From: Austropuccinia psidii
Taxonomy: Eukaryota; Basidiomycota; Pucciniomycetes; Pucciniales; Sphaerophragmiaceae
Assembly (NCBI GenBank): GCA_023105745.1
Contig: JALGQZ010000011.1
Coordinates: forward strand, 19,866,975-19,930,974
DNA length: 64,000 nucleotides
Direction: 5' to 3'
A model generated the notes under the pieces. It searched no databases. It saw only the letters and a list, made by a program, of their open reading frames with translations, and was not told where the DNA came from. Of this stretch, positions 1-11,802 are shown piece after piece; the stretch's first letter is position 1, and each line of letters starts with the position of its first letter. A program made the position numbers and the translations under genes.

Positions 1-1
1 A

Positions 2-1090
2 TCAAGAAAAGATGAAGGGTTTAGAAGGATTAGAAGAAGGTCATCCAACTTTTTCTTGGAAGATGGCCAACTCAAAAGAAGGAATAACCTAAACCCTGAA
101 TTGGTGATATCAAGTCAAGAAGTTCAAAGCTACATTTTGAAATCACTTCATGAAGACATGGGCCACAGAGGGGAAAATGAAACTTACAGAAGAATTAAAG
201 AAAGATATTGGTGGGAAGGAATGAAGAAATCAGTCAAGAAATGGGTTCAATCTTGCCTGGCCTGCCAAATGAGAAGTCAAAGTTTCCAAAGGGAACAAGG
301 AAAACCTACAGCAACATCAACAACCTTGGAAAGGGTAAGCATGGATGCAGTCCATATTAAATATGGAAGATGGAAGTACATGGTTGTGGCCAGAGATGAT
401 TTTTCAGGATGGCTAGAAACAGTTGGACTAGTCAAATTAACAGAAAAAGCAGTTGCAGAATGGTTCACCTCAGAATGGATATGCAGGTATGGCTCACAAA
501 AATAGATAACTGTTGTGGGGGGGCAGAGTTTGGAAAATAATTGCAAGATGCAGTAAAGAAAGCAGGATCAAGAATCAGAGTCACCACACCCTATTACACA
601 GAGTCTCAAGGAATGGTTGAAAGGGGCCATAAGCAACTCAAAGGTGCATTAGTCAAGATGTGTGGAGAAAATGGAGGAAAATGGAAAAAATATTTACCTT
701 TGGTTACATTTGCTGACAGAATCTCAACTAAAAGGACAACTGGTTTCTCAACATATGAACTCCAATTTGGACAACTTCCAGTATTACCAATTGACATTGA
801 AACCAAAACATTTTTAGCAGTAGAATGGCACAATATATCCACAACTGAGGAGCTACTGGAAGCCAGAGCCAAACAATTGGAAGGAAAAGAAGAGATGAGA
901 AGAAAAGCAGCATAAAAACTCAAAAAATCAAGGGAAGACTCAATGAAATATTGGGATAGAAGAATGGCACACCAACTAAGATCACCACTTAATCCAGGAG
1001 ATTTGGTCCTGGTTTACAACAAAGCAATAGAAACTAATTGGGGGCTACTGTTCAAAAACAAATGGAATGGACCCTACAGAGTAATCAGAC
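2..1090 (+). pseudogene. pol: Element A: Ty3-type Pol fragment (integrase)
   Basis: This is the integrase part of a Ty3-type LTR-retrotransposon polyprotein, open to the left edge. An H2C2 zinc-binding module lies at about 155-275 (HEDMGH, then CLACQ). The DDE core follows, with first Asp in SMDAVH and the Glu in GMVERGHKQL. The GPYR module ends the piece. Known role of the family: inserting element cDNA into the genome. It is dead. There are stops at 503-505, 538-540 and 913-915. A frameshift sits at the run of seven G near 516, and the second catalytic Asp position now reads Val (ITVVGGAEFG). The reading is cut at 1090 by solo LTR F and resumes at 12745. No chromodomain is seen, unlike the other elements here. 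Confidence 0.9.
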
Positions 1091-2142
1091 TGTAAGGTTT
1101 GACTATGAAACAATAAGTAAAAATTACTAATATTTTACTTATTGTACTATGAATGTCCTTATGAATGAAATAAATAAGATAAAAGTAATTATAATAATAA
1201 AGAATTATTATAATTATGGCGTAAAAATAATTATATTATTAATAAAAATGTAATAATATAATTTATATTATAAAATATAATATAATAAAATAAATATATT
1301 AATATAAAATAATTCATATATTTAAGAGCACTTTATTATTGTTACAAACAAATAATAAAGGCGTAAAAATTGTTTTTTATTAATAAAAAACAATTAATAA
1401 CAATAATATTACTAATATTAAAGCTATAAATTAATATAAATACTATTTATATTAATTAAAGAATTATTGAAAGAATAATATAGAGAAAATTATTAATATA
1501 AGAGAAAATAACCTACTTTTAACACTTAATATAATAATTTTGAGATATTTTACGCCAAATAATATAAAGACAACCTATACAAATTGTATTTACAATAAAA
1601 AATAGAGAAATTACAAATATTCTTGATTTTTCATGTGGAAATGAGTTTTAGAGAGATTTTTAACAAAAACAGTTAAACAAATGATTTAATCACGTCAAAA
1701 TTGATTATTATCATAAAGATGAACTTTGGTTATTAATAATATAAAATTGTTATATATAAAGAACAAAGATATTACCCTTTTGTTTATATTTATTTAATGT
1801 TTTTGATGCGTCTGAGGGGAAAACAGAGCAGAAAGAGCTCTATTTATAGTAAATACCTCCTTCCTAGAGTCCAACAGGCTTCTAGTAGACGTGTACTGAT
1901 CATATCCGCTGGAATTGATCAATATTTTAAGGTTTGGTGATGATTACATCATGAGCAAACCTCATTAAATCACTATTACTCCATTATTTAGAGTTATCAC
2001 TATAACTCTAAGTCTGATGACGTCAAAGGCTTGGCAAAACCCCAAATTTTGTGGATTTTATTAGTTTGAATCATAAACTAATAATATTCACCAATTTTCA
2101 CACTAATACGACTGTTAAACTTAATTTTAAGGTTACAGTGTG
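1091..2142 (-). repeat. Solo LTR F, left part
   Basis: This is very AT-rich non-coding DNA. It begins TGTAAGG directly after CAGAC (1086-1090). The matching end, GGTTCACA, is at 12739 and is followed by a second CAGAC (12740-12744). Removing element B and one copy of GTGTG leaves about 1989 bp with TG...CA ends and a 5-bp target duplication, and no internal coding region. That is the signature of a solo LTR. Read on the minus strand, both ends resemble the LTR of element C (start TGTGA.CCTT, then CATACCCAAAA; end TTTCATA followed by ACCTTACA). F therefore probably belongs to the C lineage, inserted in minus orientation. Confidence 0.8.
1840..1848 (-). promoter_or_regulatory. TATA box of LTR F
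   Basis: The minus strand reads TATAAATAG followed by AGCTC, inside the solo LTR. The placement and minus orientation agree with the orientation inferred from the LTR ends. It is probably inert, since no element body remains. Confidence 0.45.
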
Positions 2143-3581
2143 TGTCAGCCTGTGACTCAAAACCAGAGCACAAGCATGACAGCCAAAATACCACAAACCA
2201 ATGGTATAGCTAAGATACCACCAAAACATGGAGCTGAGCCAAATTAGCTCAAAAGGTATCAAAAGATAGAGGAAACTCACCTCTTTCTGAAAATATAAGT
2301 CCCATCACCATAGGACAAGAAATAACAAAGTTATTCCTGCTCAAAGTTATTGCTGAGCATAAACCTTAACTTTCACCTCTCATCTAAAATCTAGAAGGAG
2401 AGGCTTAACCCCATCAAATGGGTATTCAAAATGAATCTCTAAGCCAGGGCTATTCAATGGTACCAGCCAAACTGAGCTAGCACCAATATTACTGGAGTTA
2501 TGGTCAATTTCAGGCCAAAAAAGGTTGAACAAAACATTCACCTCTCATCTAACTTCTACAGTTTTAGTGTGGGATACCGGAAGTGGGGTATCTTTAGAAA
2601 GAGAACAATCAGGGCTATCTGATGGTGGCATCCACTCCTTCATACCTCAACTATAACAGAAGTTATGAGGCAAACAAGCTCAATACAGCTTTTTGCCCAA
2701 ACCACGCCTATGTACAAAAAACCTTGTACATGGGATACCTTTGCCATATTTCATGATAACCATACCAAATTGGGTACCATTGTGTAGAGCCCATACAGGG
2801 ATATCCAATGAACCAAAATTTAGGTTGATATCTCAAAAACTGACAGAGTTATGGCTGGTTTAAGGTCAAAATCCCACCTGCTGTCATATACAGCCTTACC
2901 ATGGGATAATATCCCATAATCATGAATATGAGGTGTCAAATAGACAAAGAAGCATGTTTTTACTTCAATACCTCATATGTCAGTCAATACTGGGGTCCCA
3001 TACAGTTACTGTACAGCATTCTACGCGTCATACACGTCAGAATCAGGCTGTGAGGTCCCCAGATGAAAATTTTCACCCTGTATTGGTGAAAACTGCCCAT
3101 ATGTGGTTTCAAAGCCACATCTGAGCCCAATACAGGGTATACAGGCTGTTTGCAAACCACAAGCCTGTCCTGGAGAGTGAAAAATCTTCACTTCCTCTAC
3201 GTGGAAAGGTCTAGCAGCCTTTCCACCCCAATTTCAGGATAAAAGGAGGGCTTTTCACAGCCAAAATCATCTCCTAATCCTGCTCTTGAATAACCTACAT
3301 AGTAAACTGTCAAAAACAGTTTTACTCTTGGTTAATAATCAGGTATAATTATAAACTTAATTATTGTAGTCTTTTATTATTGTAACCCAACAGATAAAGC
3401 TGCACCCAGGGCTTTCAGCAGCGCTCACCACCACTATATCTCTATAGTAAAGCCCTTAAAATGTTAATTTAATCATCCATTATCAACTTTATTATCTTTT
3501 AAAACCATTTTTACCATGTCACAGTCATAGTTTCAGTTGTAAATAGCCTTATTACTTCTTCAACATAGACTCATCCTGACA
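2143..3581 (+). repeat. 5' LTR of element B
   Basis: It runs from TGTCAGCCTGTGACTC to CATCCTGACA and is repeated at 10378-11797. The ends are TGTCAG...CTGACA. A TATA-like GATAAAAGG lies at 3238-3246, about 1095 bp into the LTR, so U3 would be about 1.1 kb. The same element-end sequences recur in D and E. Confidence 0.92.
3238..3246 (+). promoter_or_regulatory. TATA-like promoter of B 5' LTR
   Basis: GATAAAAGG followed by AGGG. The same motif is at 11453-11461 in the 3' LTR. A better TATAAAAAGG followed by AGGG occupies the corresponding place in element D. The position fits the start of R, but no transcript evidence is available here. Confidence 0.4.
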
Positions 3582-3584
3582 TTT

Positions 3585-3600
3585 TGGGGGCCTGGCCGTG
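3585..3600 (+). other. Primer-binding-site box of element B
   Basis: TGGGGGCCTGGCCGTG starts three bases after the 5' LTR. TGG just past the LTR is the usual complement of a tRNA CCA end. Elements C, D and E carry related boxes at the same place, differing mainly in positions 5-10. I cannot name the tRNA. Confidence 0.6.
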
Positions 3601-4177
3601 TTTTAAATCCTTTTTTTGGACCTTATAAGTAAGTCTTTTCTCTTTTTATGACTTATTAACAAGTGTTTTATCTTTTTTTAGGCGTGATTTCTCTATTAAG
3701 ATATATATTTTATATATCTTTATCCTTTTCTTTATATATACTCATATTATAAGAGTATCATTCACGTGGTTAATACCCACTGAAGATACCTATTTTTGGC
3801 GTGTTTTGTATATAAAAACACATAAGCCATCAATAAGTCCTGCATTCTTGACTGAATAAGGACACCTCTGACTGAAAAACCATCAGTTGAGGCGTGGTTA
3901 AGTGTATTGTTAACTCAATAACACTTATACAAAACCACTTTTACAGAATACACTTGAAAACCACAAGTGTATCTGTGGGATACTGGCACACAAACAGTGT
4001 GACAGGGTACCAAAAGCTGTAATTCTGATGTGGAATTGTTGATTCAATTACACTTTAATTATACAGGGCACATTGTAGTAACATACAAGCCCAGAGGCCA
4101 ATCTTAGACGTGCAAAACCAGCATCCTTGAGAAGTCTTAACTGACATAAGCCCTCTTTTTTCCTACCTTGATTTCAG
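3601..4177 (+). other. Untranslated leader of element B
   Basis: No convincing gene lies here. Splice-like signals are present: GTAAGT at about 3629 with a pyrimidine-rich TTTTTTTAG near 3681, and a clear acceptor TTGATTTCAG ending at 4177. The leader may therefore hold one or more introns and a short first exon that supplies the start codon. I could not identify that start codon. Confidence 0.4.
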
Positions 4178-4449
4178 TGGAAGAAAACTACATCCCACTG
4201 TGACACCCTCAGAACCAGAGGGCCGCAAGGGCAAAGGAAAGAGGCACAGTGAAGGTCTCATTACAGCCAAAAAGTGGACACCCATAGCCACTCAGAGGAG
4301 TAGAAAACCACGAAACTCTGCTTCAATACAAGGTAAACCAACCTTAACCACTTGTACAGGAAAGATTACAATTATTAACCCAGTTGTAACTTCCAAAAGC
4401 AAACTGCCCAAGTCAGCAGACAATAAATTTGTACAAGGCACAGTCAAAG
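4178..4449 (+). pseudogene. Element B ORF0 exon
   Basis: This coding exon lies upstream of ORF1. It opens after an acceptor (TTTCAG/TGGAAG) and ends with codons for FVQGTVK plus one base, followed by the donor GTAAATA. The product is small, basic and of unknown function. The stretches KxWTPIA, INPVV and DNKFVQG are shared with D (and partly E). Relative to E, B lacks about 31 bp between short repeats near 4194, which puts a stop (TGA, 4199-4201) in the leading part. This copy is broken, while the exon downstream of the deletion is still open. No start codon is seen; it probably comes from an upstream exon. Confidence 0.55.
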
Positions 4450-4517
4450 GTAAATACCCTAAGAACATAAAGTTTTTGACTGCTTGCAAACACTGATATG
4501 TCCCCTGCATACCTCAG
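4450..4517 (+). other. Intron between ORF0 and ORF1 with tandem AGAG acceptor (B)
   Basis: A 68-bp intron with donor GTAAATA, branch-like CACTGAT near 4490 and acceptor ATACCTCAG. A second AG follows at once (AGAG). With the first AG the ORF0 frame enters ORF1 (next full codon at 4520). With the second AG it enters the Gag-Pol frame (next full codon at 4522). D shows the same arrangement. Confidence 0.65.
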
Positions 4518-5218
4518 AGATCTTGGCTTCCAAAGGAACCAGCCAGAAGACAGAGAAGGATTGTCCAGAACCAGCAGACCTGTAAGAAGACACCTTGGAC
4601 ACAGTGGTGGATGGCAAAACAATGAGGGAGATAATATTAACCTTGCCATTCACACACCAATTCAACAGAAACCTCAAACCAGAGGACTGGAAGGATATGG
4701 ATCAAGTTCTTCAGATCCACCAACTCCTCAAAGATTTGTTTCAATGGAGCATGGACAACAAGAGGTTCAACCTAGCAACTCACTGGGCAGAACTTGGATC
4801 AAGTTGCCAGAAGATCTGTCTCAAAGAGATAGACTTCAAAGACCTTATGGAAATCACCAAAGGTTGGAATCCTAACAGGCAGCACAGACTCCTGGAGGCA
4901 AGGGCGCAGAGGATAAGGGAGAATCAAGCCACTATCCAAGCAATAGAAGAACAACTAACCCAGACAGGGCCTACTCAGATTCATTCAGGTTCACAAGGAG
5001 CAGGCCAAATCAGCTCTCCAGTGGCTTCACACCATTCAGAAACCAGCAGATCAGTGGCCAAAAGTCACCATTCTTCACAATTCCAGGAAGTTTCCAGGAG
5101 AAGACAAAGAAACAAGGGCAAGAACAAAGCCTCCTTCAACCAGAGGAGGAAAAAGTCAGACCCCATGATCCAGAAGATGTTAGATTTGGTAAAAGAAGTA
5201 CACAAGAACCAGAAGTAG
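4518..5218 (+). pseudogene. Element B ORF1, conserved protein of unknown function
   Basis: The second exon of the small upstream gene, about 230 codons. The N-terminal third holds a helical core rich in Leu, Asp and Trp (DQVLQIHQLLKDLFQW, QKICLKE, GWNPNR). The C-terminal part is polar and basic (GKNKASFNQRRKK) and ends KEVHKNQK. D has a clear homologue with about half of residues identical by eye, E a fragment, and C a remote version with the same W...GW pattern. One in-frame stop (TAA, just after PEPADL, about 4580) breaks it where E has an open codon. It lies just before Gag and in the +1 phase relative to it. It could be a Gag-like or RNA-binding accessory protein, but I do not recognise a known domain. 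Confidence 0.65.
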
Positions 5219-8200
5219 TTGTAAACCACTCTAGAATCAGTAGTCCTAGTAATAGAAACATTACCCCCACTCAGACTGAAAATAACATTGTCACATCTGA
5301 GAGTAACATCAACAGTGATACACTATGGTTACAAATGTCACAATATGCTGAACATTCTGCAAAGCAGTTTGCAGAAATTAAAGCTAGCCAAGAGAGGATG
5401 AGACAAACTCAAGCCTCCTTGGAACAAATAGTTAAAAATCTCCAAGAAGGCTATGCTCAACTGAGCAAAGCCTCTGAAGAAACCAACAAAAGACTGAATA
5501 TAGTCTTTGAAGAACAACACCACAGCACAAGGGACAGGGAGTGTCTGGATCAAGACATTAACAAATTGTTTAATGCCTATCATAGCTTGAAGCCCCAACC
5601 ACAAGGCCAAGCTATGGAGAATCCATATCAACCAGATGACATCAAACCAGATGCCATGATGTTGAATAAGGCAAGATCTCCATCACAATACCAGGATGGA
5701 GATGGCATGTCTTATTCAGAGAAGGAAGCCTTGAAACAGCTTCCTGAGGCCTCCAACTGGCCCAAATTCTCTGGATCAGCAGAATATGATCATATGGAAC
5801 TCATAGATTATATTGATGGACTTTTCATTGATGTACCAAGCATACCAGACTACTGGATCACTGCTAGATTTAATACTGCATTTAAAGGTCATGCAAGTAT
5901 ATGGTACACAGAAATGAAAGAAATCCATGGCAGAAGAAACTGGCCATGGTGGAAGAATCAAATCATCCAAAAGTACAGTAATGGAACTTGGATATGGCAA
6001 AAGACCATGTCATTTGAAAATGAAAAATACTCTGTGGACAAAGATCCATATGAGTGGTGTCTTAGACAGTCTAAAAGACTCAAAGCCATTGATCCTCAGA
6101 TGAACATCCAAATGAGGAATCACAAAATCCTGACACAACTGCCAGGAGAACTAGAGCATGCAGTAAAATGCAGATGCAACCAAAATTGCACTCTAGATGA
6201 CATAGCCAACACCTTACAAGACATAAGGAAGAGGACAAATATAGGGAAATTCACCCCATATAAGAGCAGTAGTTTCAAAGAGAAACAACCTTTCAGGGCA
6301 GAGTTTAAAGACAAACCCAAAGAAAGAGTGGCAGAAGTCGCAAAGAAGAGAAATTCTTGTCACAATTGTGGTTCAACAGATCACTATGCCAACAACTGTC
6401 CAAAGGCAAAGAAGAAAGTCTATGCCATAGAGAAAGTCCCTGAGGAAGAACCTTCAACAGAGGATTCTGATTCAGACTCTATGGGTGATGCCATCAGAGA
6501 ACCATCTGAGGATGATCAAGACCCAAGAGAGGAATTTCTAGTGGAATACCAAGAAGAAACCCCACTGGAAATCCAGGACATATAGTTGGAAGCAGGCATG
6601 CCACAGGACACTGCTAACAAGAACTTGTGCAAACACACACAAGATGCACAGACATTCCTGGTTACACCAACCAAAGGAATGGCATATATACATGGAGCAG
6701 CCACAAAAATGACTGTTTGTATTGACAATGCTCAGCATCCACTGATCATTGATAGTGGAGCACACTGCTCCATAGTGGCCAGAAACTATCTGGATACCCA
6801 ATTCCCAAACTGGGAAAAACAGCTCTTGAACACTAAGGCAAAGAACTTTAAAAGTGCATCAGGGAAGATGACTTCCATTGGGACAATTATCAAGGAGATA
6901 ATTATACCCCACAGGAAGGGTAATATCAGACTCAACCCAGAGCTTTTAGTGCTTAATGATGCCCACATCTAAGGGTTTTTACTGGGAACAGATTACCAGA
7001 GGATGTATGGCATAGATATTTACAACAGTAAAAATAGGCACATCACCATAGGTACTAACAAGGAAAAGAAATTTTCACTTGACATATACCAGATATCTTC
7101 TCAGGATCCACTGGAAGAACTTCTGAAGGAACTCACAGAGGGAAAGTTTAGCACTACCCTCACCAGTAAACAAAAACTAAGTTTACTGAAGATGATGAGG
7201 AAGAACAGACCAGCATTTGCCATTGGTGAAGAACCATTAGGCAAGATCAAAGGCCATGATATAGAACTATATCTGGATGTGGAAAGGCCTTATCCACCCA
7301 TGCTGAGAAGACCTCCTTACCCAAAAAGCCTGGAAACCAGGAAAGAAATTGAGAAACACATCAATAAACTCCTGGATATGGATGTCATCAGGAAGATTGG
7401 ACATAATGAGATAGTGGAAATCACCACTCCTGTCCTAATCACTTGGCATGATGGCAAATCTAAATTGTGTGGAGACTTCAGAGCCCTGAATAACTACACA
7501 AAAGCAGACAGGTACCCTATACCAAGGATACCTCATGCCTTGGATAAGCTAGCCAAAGCCAAATACATAACCAAGATGGATTGTATGAAAGGCTTCCACC
7601 AAAATGGAGTTAAACCAAACTCCATGAAATTACTCAGAATAATATGCGATATGGGCATATATGAGTACACCAGAATGCCATTTGGCATGAAGAATGCACC
7701 AGCCCACTTCCAAAGGATGATGGACACCATATTCCAAGAAGAAATAATGGAAGGCTGGATGGTAGTATACATTGATGATATCATTATATATTCAGAGACA
7801 TGGGAAGACCATGTACAATACATAGACAGAGTTCTAAGTAAATGTATACCCATCAATCTGAAAATTTCACTCAAAAAGTGTAATTTTGGCCAACAAGAGC
7901 TACTAGCTCTGGGACATAAAGTCTCAGGTCTTAGTCTGGCAATTGACCAGAACAAAGTAGCAGCAGTACTGCAAAAGCCAGTACCAAAGAACATCAAAGA
8001 GATGCAATCTTTCCTTGGGTTTGCTAGCTACTATAGAAATCATATCAAACATTTTGCACACATAACTAGTAGTTTATACAAGTTATGTTCAAAAGATGTA
8101 GTTTTTGAAATAACCAAGGAGAGGAGGGATGAATATGAGAGAATCAAATATGAACTCACCAATGCACCAGTGCTCATCTTACCTGACTTTGAACTACCAT

Positions 8201-10353
8201 TCAAGTTATATATAGATGCAGCATGCAGCCAAGGCTTAGGAGCAGGCCTTCACCAAAGACAAATTGTGGATGGTGAACCAAGAGAGTGTGTAATATGTTA
8301 CATCTCTAGGCAACTGATAGATTCAGAAGCCAGGTATGGGGCCACCCAGACTGAATGTCTATGTCTAGTCTGGGCTCTAGAAAAACTCCATTATTATTTG
8401 GAGGGTGCAGTCTTTGAAGTCTACACAGACTGCACAGCCTTGAAGTCTTTACTAAACATGAAGACTACTAATATACATATGCTGAGATGGCAAATAGCTA
8501 TCCATTAGTACAGAGGGAACATGACCATCATATACAAGGAAGGTAAAAGCCATACAAATGCAGATGGCCTCAGCAGATGGCCACTGGACAATGTCAAGAG
8601 CAATCCAGCTTATGACCCAGAATTTGCAGCCAAAATCCCTATCCATTTCATGGAAATAGATAGGAGGAGGAACTTCAGATTTTCTGAATGGGCACCAGGG
8701 AATGGTACCCTTGACAGTGGAAACACTGATTCAGAAGGAACAGAAACTCCCATACTGGGAATAAGCTCCTCAGAACTGCACAATGAATTCTTCAGTACAG
8801 TACAGAAGTCTTATGCCAAACACAAACAGTGTAGCATACTACTCCAACTCCTTCAACAAAAGTACAGGAGCCCAGAACTGGAAACCCAGCTGGAAGAACC
8901 CTGGTTGAGGGCCTATAAAGACAATAAGTTTTTTCTTATAGATGGCCTGATCTACCACAGGGAAAAGCACACAAGTGCACTCACAGTGGTAGACAGAGAC
9001 CACATCTCATTGATCCTACAAGAATGCCATGACTGCCCCTAAATGGGACACATGAGTGAAGACAGGACCAGAGAAAGGGTAGCAAGCACAGCTTGGTGGC
9101 CCAAGTGGGAACAAGAGTTGAGTGAATACATCAACACTTGTGAAAGATGCCAAAAGGCAAATAGGAAACATGGGAAGAAGTATGGGTTACTCCAACATAT
9201 AGAAGAACCCAAGCACCCATGGGAAACCATCAACATGGACTGGGTTACAGGACTTGTCCCAGGAGTCAAAGAAAACTACAATACCTGTTTGATCATAGTT
9301 GATAGGTTCAGCAAGAGCATTAGGTGTCTACCATGCCCTAAAGAAGACACAGCCATGGATACTGCTCTGTTGTTTTGAAATAACATCATATCCACCTGTG
9401 GAGTCCCTAAGTACATCATTAGTGATAGGGACCCAAAATTCACATCTGAATTCTGGACCAACTTATATGACATTCTTGGCACCAAAGTTGCTTTTTCCAC
9501 AGCTTACCATCCACAAACAGATGGCCTAGCTGAAAGGATGATCCAAACAATGGAGGACATCCTCAGGAGATTCTGTGCCTATGGCATGGAATACAAGGAC
9601 CATGAGGGATACACCCATGATTGGGTTACCCTCTTACCAGCAGTCCAACTGGCTGAAAATACAAGCCAGCACTCCACCACAGGTAAAACACCTGCACTGG
9701 TGGAGAATGGGTGGAACCCCCTGTTACCTGTGGATCACTTGAAGAAGAATCTTCTAACCATCCACCCCACAGCCAAAGACTTCCATGATATGTGGAAGAA
9801 AGCCTGTGACACTGCTGCCAAATGCATAGCTGAGGCCAAAGAGTATAACAAGCAGAGGTGGGACAAATCACACATGGAACCTGACTTCAAGGAAGGGGAC
9901 CAGGTGTTAGTGTCTACACTGAGCTTTAACAATCTCAAGGGACCCAAGAAAATGAGAGACTCATTTGTAGGGCCCTTCAAAATCATTAAGTTGATAGGGA
10001 AGAATGCAGTAGAGGTCAAGCTCACTGAGGACTTTTCCAGGAAACACCCAGTCTTTCCAGTGAGTTTGGTCAAACCATACTTCCAGACAGAGGAGGATAA
10101 ATTCCCCTCCAGGAGAAAGAATCCCACACCACAAGAAATAGTGGAAGTGGAGGACTCCCCTGGACCTGTGAGTAAGATCATCAGGGCCAGGAAGATCAGA
10201 CTCAATGGGAAGGATCAGAGACAATACCTAGTCAGATTCAAGAACCAGACAGCAGATAAAGACAAATGGTTGGCAGAGGATGCCATACCAGATGGGAACC
10301 TTCATTTAAGGAGATTCAGAGCCTCTAGGAGGACTGAACAGTCTCATCAATGA
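4520..10353 (+). pseudogene. gag-pol: Element B Gag-Pol polyprotein with nonsense codons
   Basis: A single reading frame holds Gag (WPKFSGSAEYDHMELIDYID at about 5758), a CCHC knuckle (CHNCGSTDHYANNC, 6358-6400) and an aspartic protease (IIDSGAHCS, about 6747). Reverse transcriptase (YIDDIII, about 7770), RNase H (YIDAACSQG), integrase (HHCC, then MDW, SDRDPKF and LAERM) and a C-terminal chromodomain-like end (QYLVRF) follow. The frame is open upstream across ORF1, apart from a stop at 4873-4875. Other in-frame stops are at 6583, 6970, 8506, 9040 and 9376; the natural stop is at 10351. I see no frameshift. There is no ATG near the Gag start before 5335, which fits entry by splicing or frameshifting. 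The known role of such proteins is to copy and insert the element. Confidence 0.9.
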
Positions 10354-10377
10354 TGAGCCTTTTTTGGAGGGAGGGTA
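10354..10377 (+). other. Polypurine tract of element B
   Basis: TTTTTTGGAGGGAGGGTA lies directly before the 3' LTR. This is the standard position of the plus-strand primer. The same tract occurs before the D 3' LTR. Confidence 0.7.
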
Positions 10378-11797
10378 TGTCAGCCTGTGACTCAAAACCA
10401 GAGCACAAGCATGACAGCCAAAATACCATAAACCAATGGTATAGCTAAGATACCACCAAAACATGGAGCTGAGCCAAATTAGCTCAAAAGGTATCAAAAG
10501 ATAGAGGAAACTCACCTCTTTCTTAAAATATAAGTCCCATCACCATAGGACAAGAAATAACAAAGTTATTCCTGCTCAAAGTTATTGCTGAGCATAATCT
10601 AAAATCTAGAAGGAGAGGCTTAACCCCATCAAATGGGTATTCAAAATGAAGCTCTAAGCCAGGGCTATCCAATGGTACCAGCCAAACTTAGCTAGCACCA
10701 ATATTACTGGAGTTATGGTCAATTTCAGGCCAAATAAGGGTGAACAAAACATTCACCTCTCATCTAACTTCTACAGCTTTAGTGTGTGATACCTGAAGTG
10801 GGGTATCTTTGGAAAGAGCACAATCAGGGCTATCTGATGGTGCCATCCACTCCTTCATATCTCAACTATAACAGAAGTTATGAGGCAAACAAGCTCAATA
10901 CAGCTTTTTGCCCAAACCACGCCTATGTACAAAAAACCTTGTACATGGGATACCTTTGCCATATTTCATGATAACCATACCAAATTGGGTACCATTGTGT
11001 AGAGCCCATACAGGGCTATCCAATGAACCAAATTTTAGGTTGATATCTCAAAAACTGACAGAGTTATGGCTGGTTTAAGGTCGAAATCCCACCTGCTGTC
11101 ATATACAGCCTCACCATGGGATAATATCCCATAATCATAAATATGAGGTGTCAAATAGCCAAAGAAGCATGTTTTTACTTCAATACCTCATATTTCAGTC
11201 AATACTGGGGTCCCATACAGTTACTGTACAGCATTCTACGCATCATACACATCAGAATCAGGCTGTGAGGTCCCCAGATGAAAGTTTTCACCCTGTATTG
11301 GTGAAAACCGCCCAGATGTGGTTTCAAAACCACATCTGAGACCAATACAGGGTATACAGGCTGTTTGCAAACCACAAGCCTGTCCTGGAGAGTGAAAAAT
11401 CTTCACTTCCTCTACGTGGAAAGGTCTAGCAGCCTTTCCACCCCAATTTCAGGATAAAAGGAGGGCTTTTCACAGCCAAAATCATCTCCTCATCCTGCTC
11501 TTGAATAACCTACGTAGTAAACTGTCAAAAAAAAGTTTTGCTCTTGGTTAATAATCAGGTATAATTATAAACTTAATTATTGTAGTCTTTTATTATTGTA
11601 ACCCAACAGATAAAGCTGCACCCAGGGCTTTCAGCAGCGCTCACCACCACTATATCTCTATAGTAAAGCCCTTAAAATCTTAATTTAATCATCCATTATC
11701 AACTTTATTATCTTTTAAAACCATTTTTACCATGTCACAGTCATAGTTTCAGTTGTAAATAGCCTTATTACTTCTTCAACATAGACTCATCCTGACA
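10378..11797 (+). repeat. 3' LTR of element B
   Basis: A copy of 2143-3581 with a block of about 20 bp missing and scattered substitutions. It is followed by the second GTGTG duplication. A TATA-like motif is at 11453-11461. Confidence 0.92.
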
Positions 11798-11802
11798 GTG
11801 TG

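Larger units (their letters stand above)
2143..11797 (+). mobile_element. Element B: full-length Ty3 LTR retrotransposon
   Basis: This is a complete 9655-bp element bounded by LTRs of 1439 and 1420 bp and flanked by the 5-bp duplication GTGTG (2138-2142 and 11798-11802). Order: LTR, primer-site box, leader, spliced ORF0-ORF1, Gag-Pol, polypurine tract, LTR. The LTRs are very similar. The clearest difference is a block of about 20 bp near 2359-2380 that the right LTR lacks. The Gag-Pol frame has nonsense codons but no frameshift from Gag onward, so the copy decayed only lately. It is inserted in solo LTR F. It belongs to the same family as D, E and the LTR fragment G. Confidence 0.93.
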
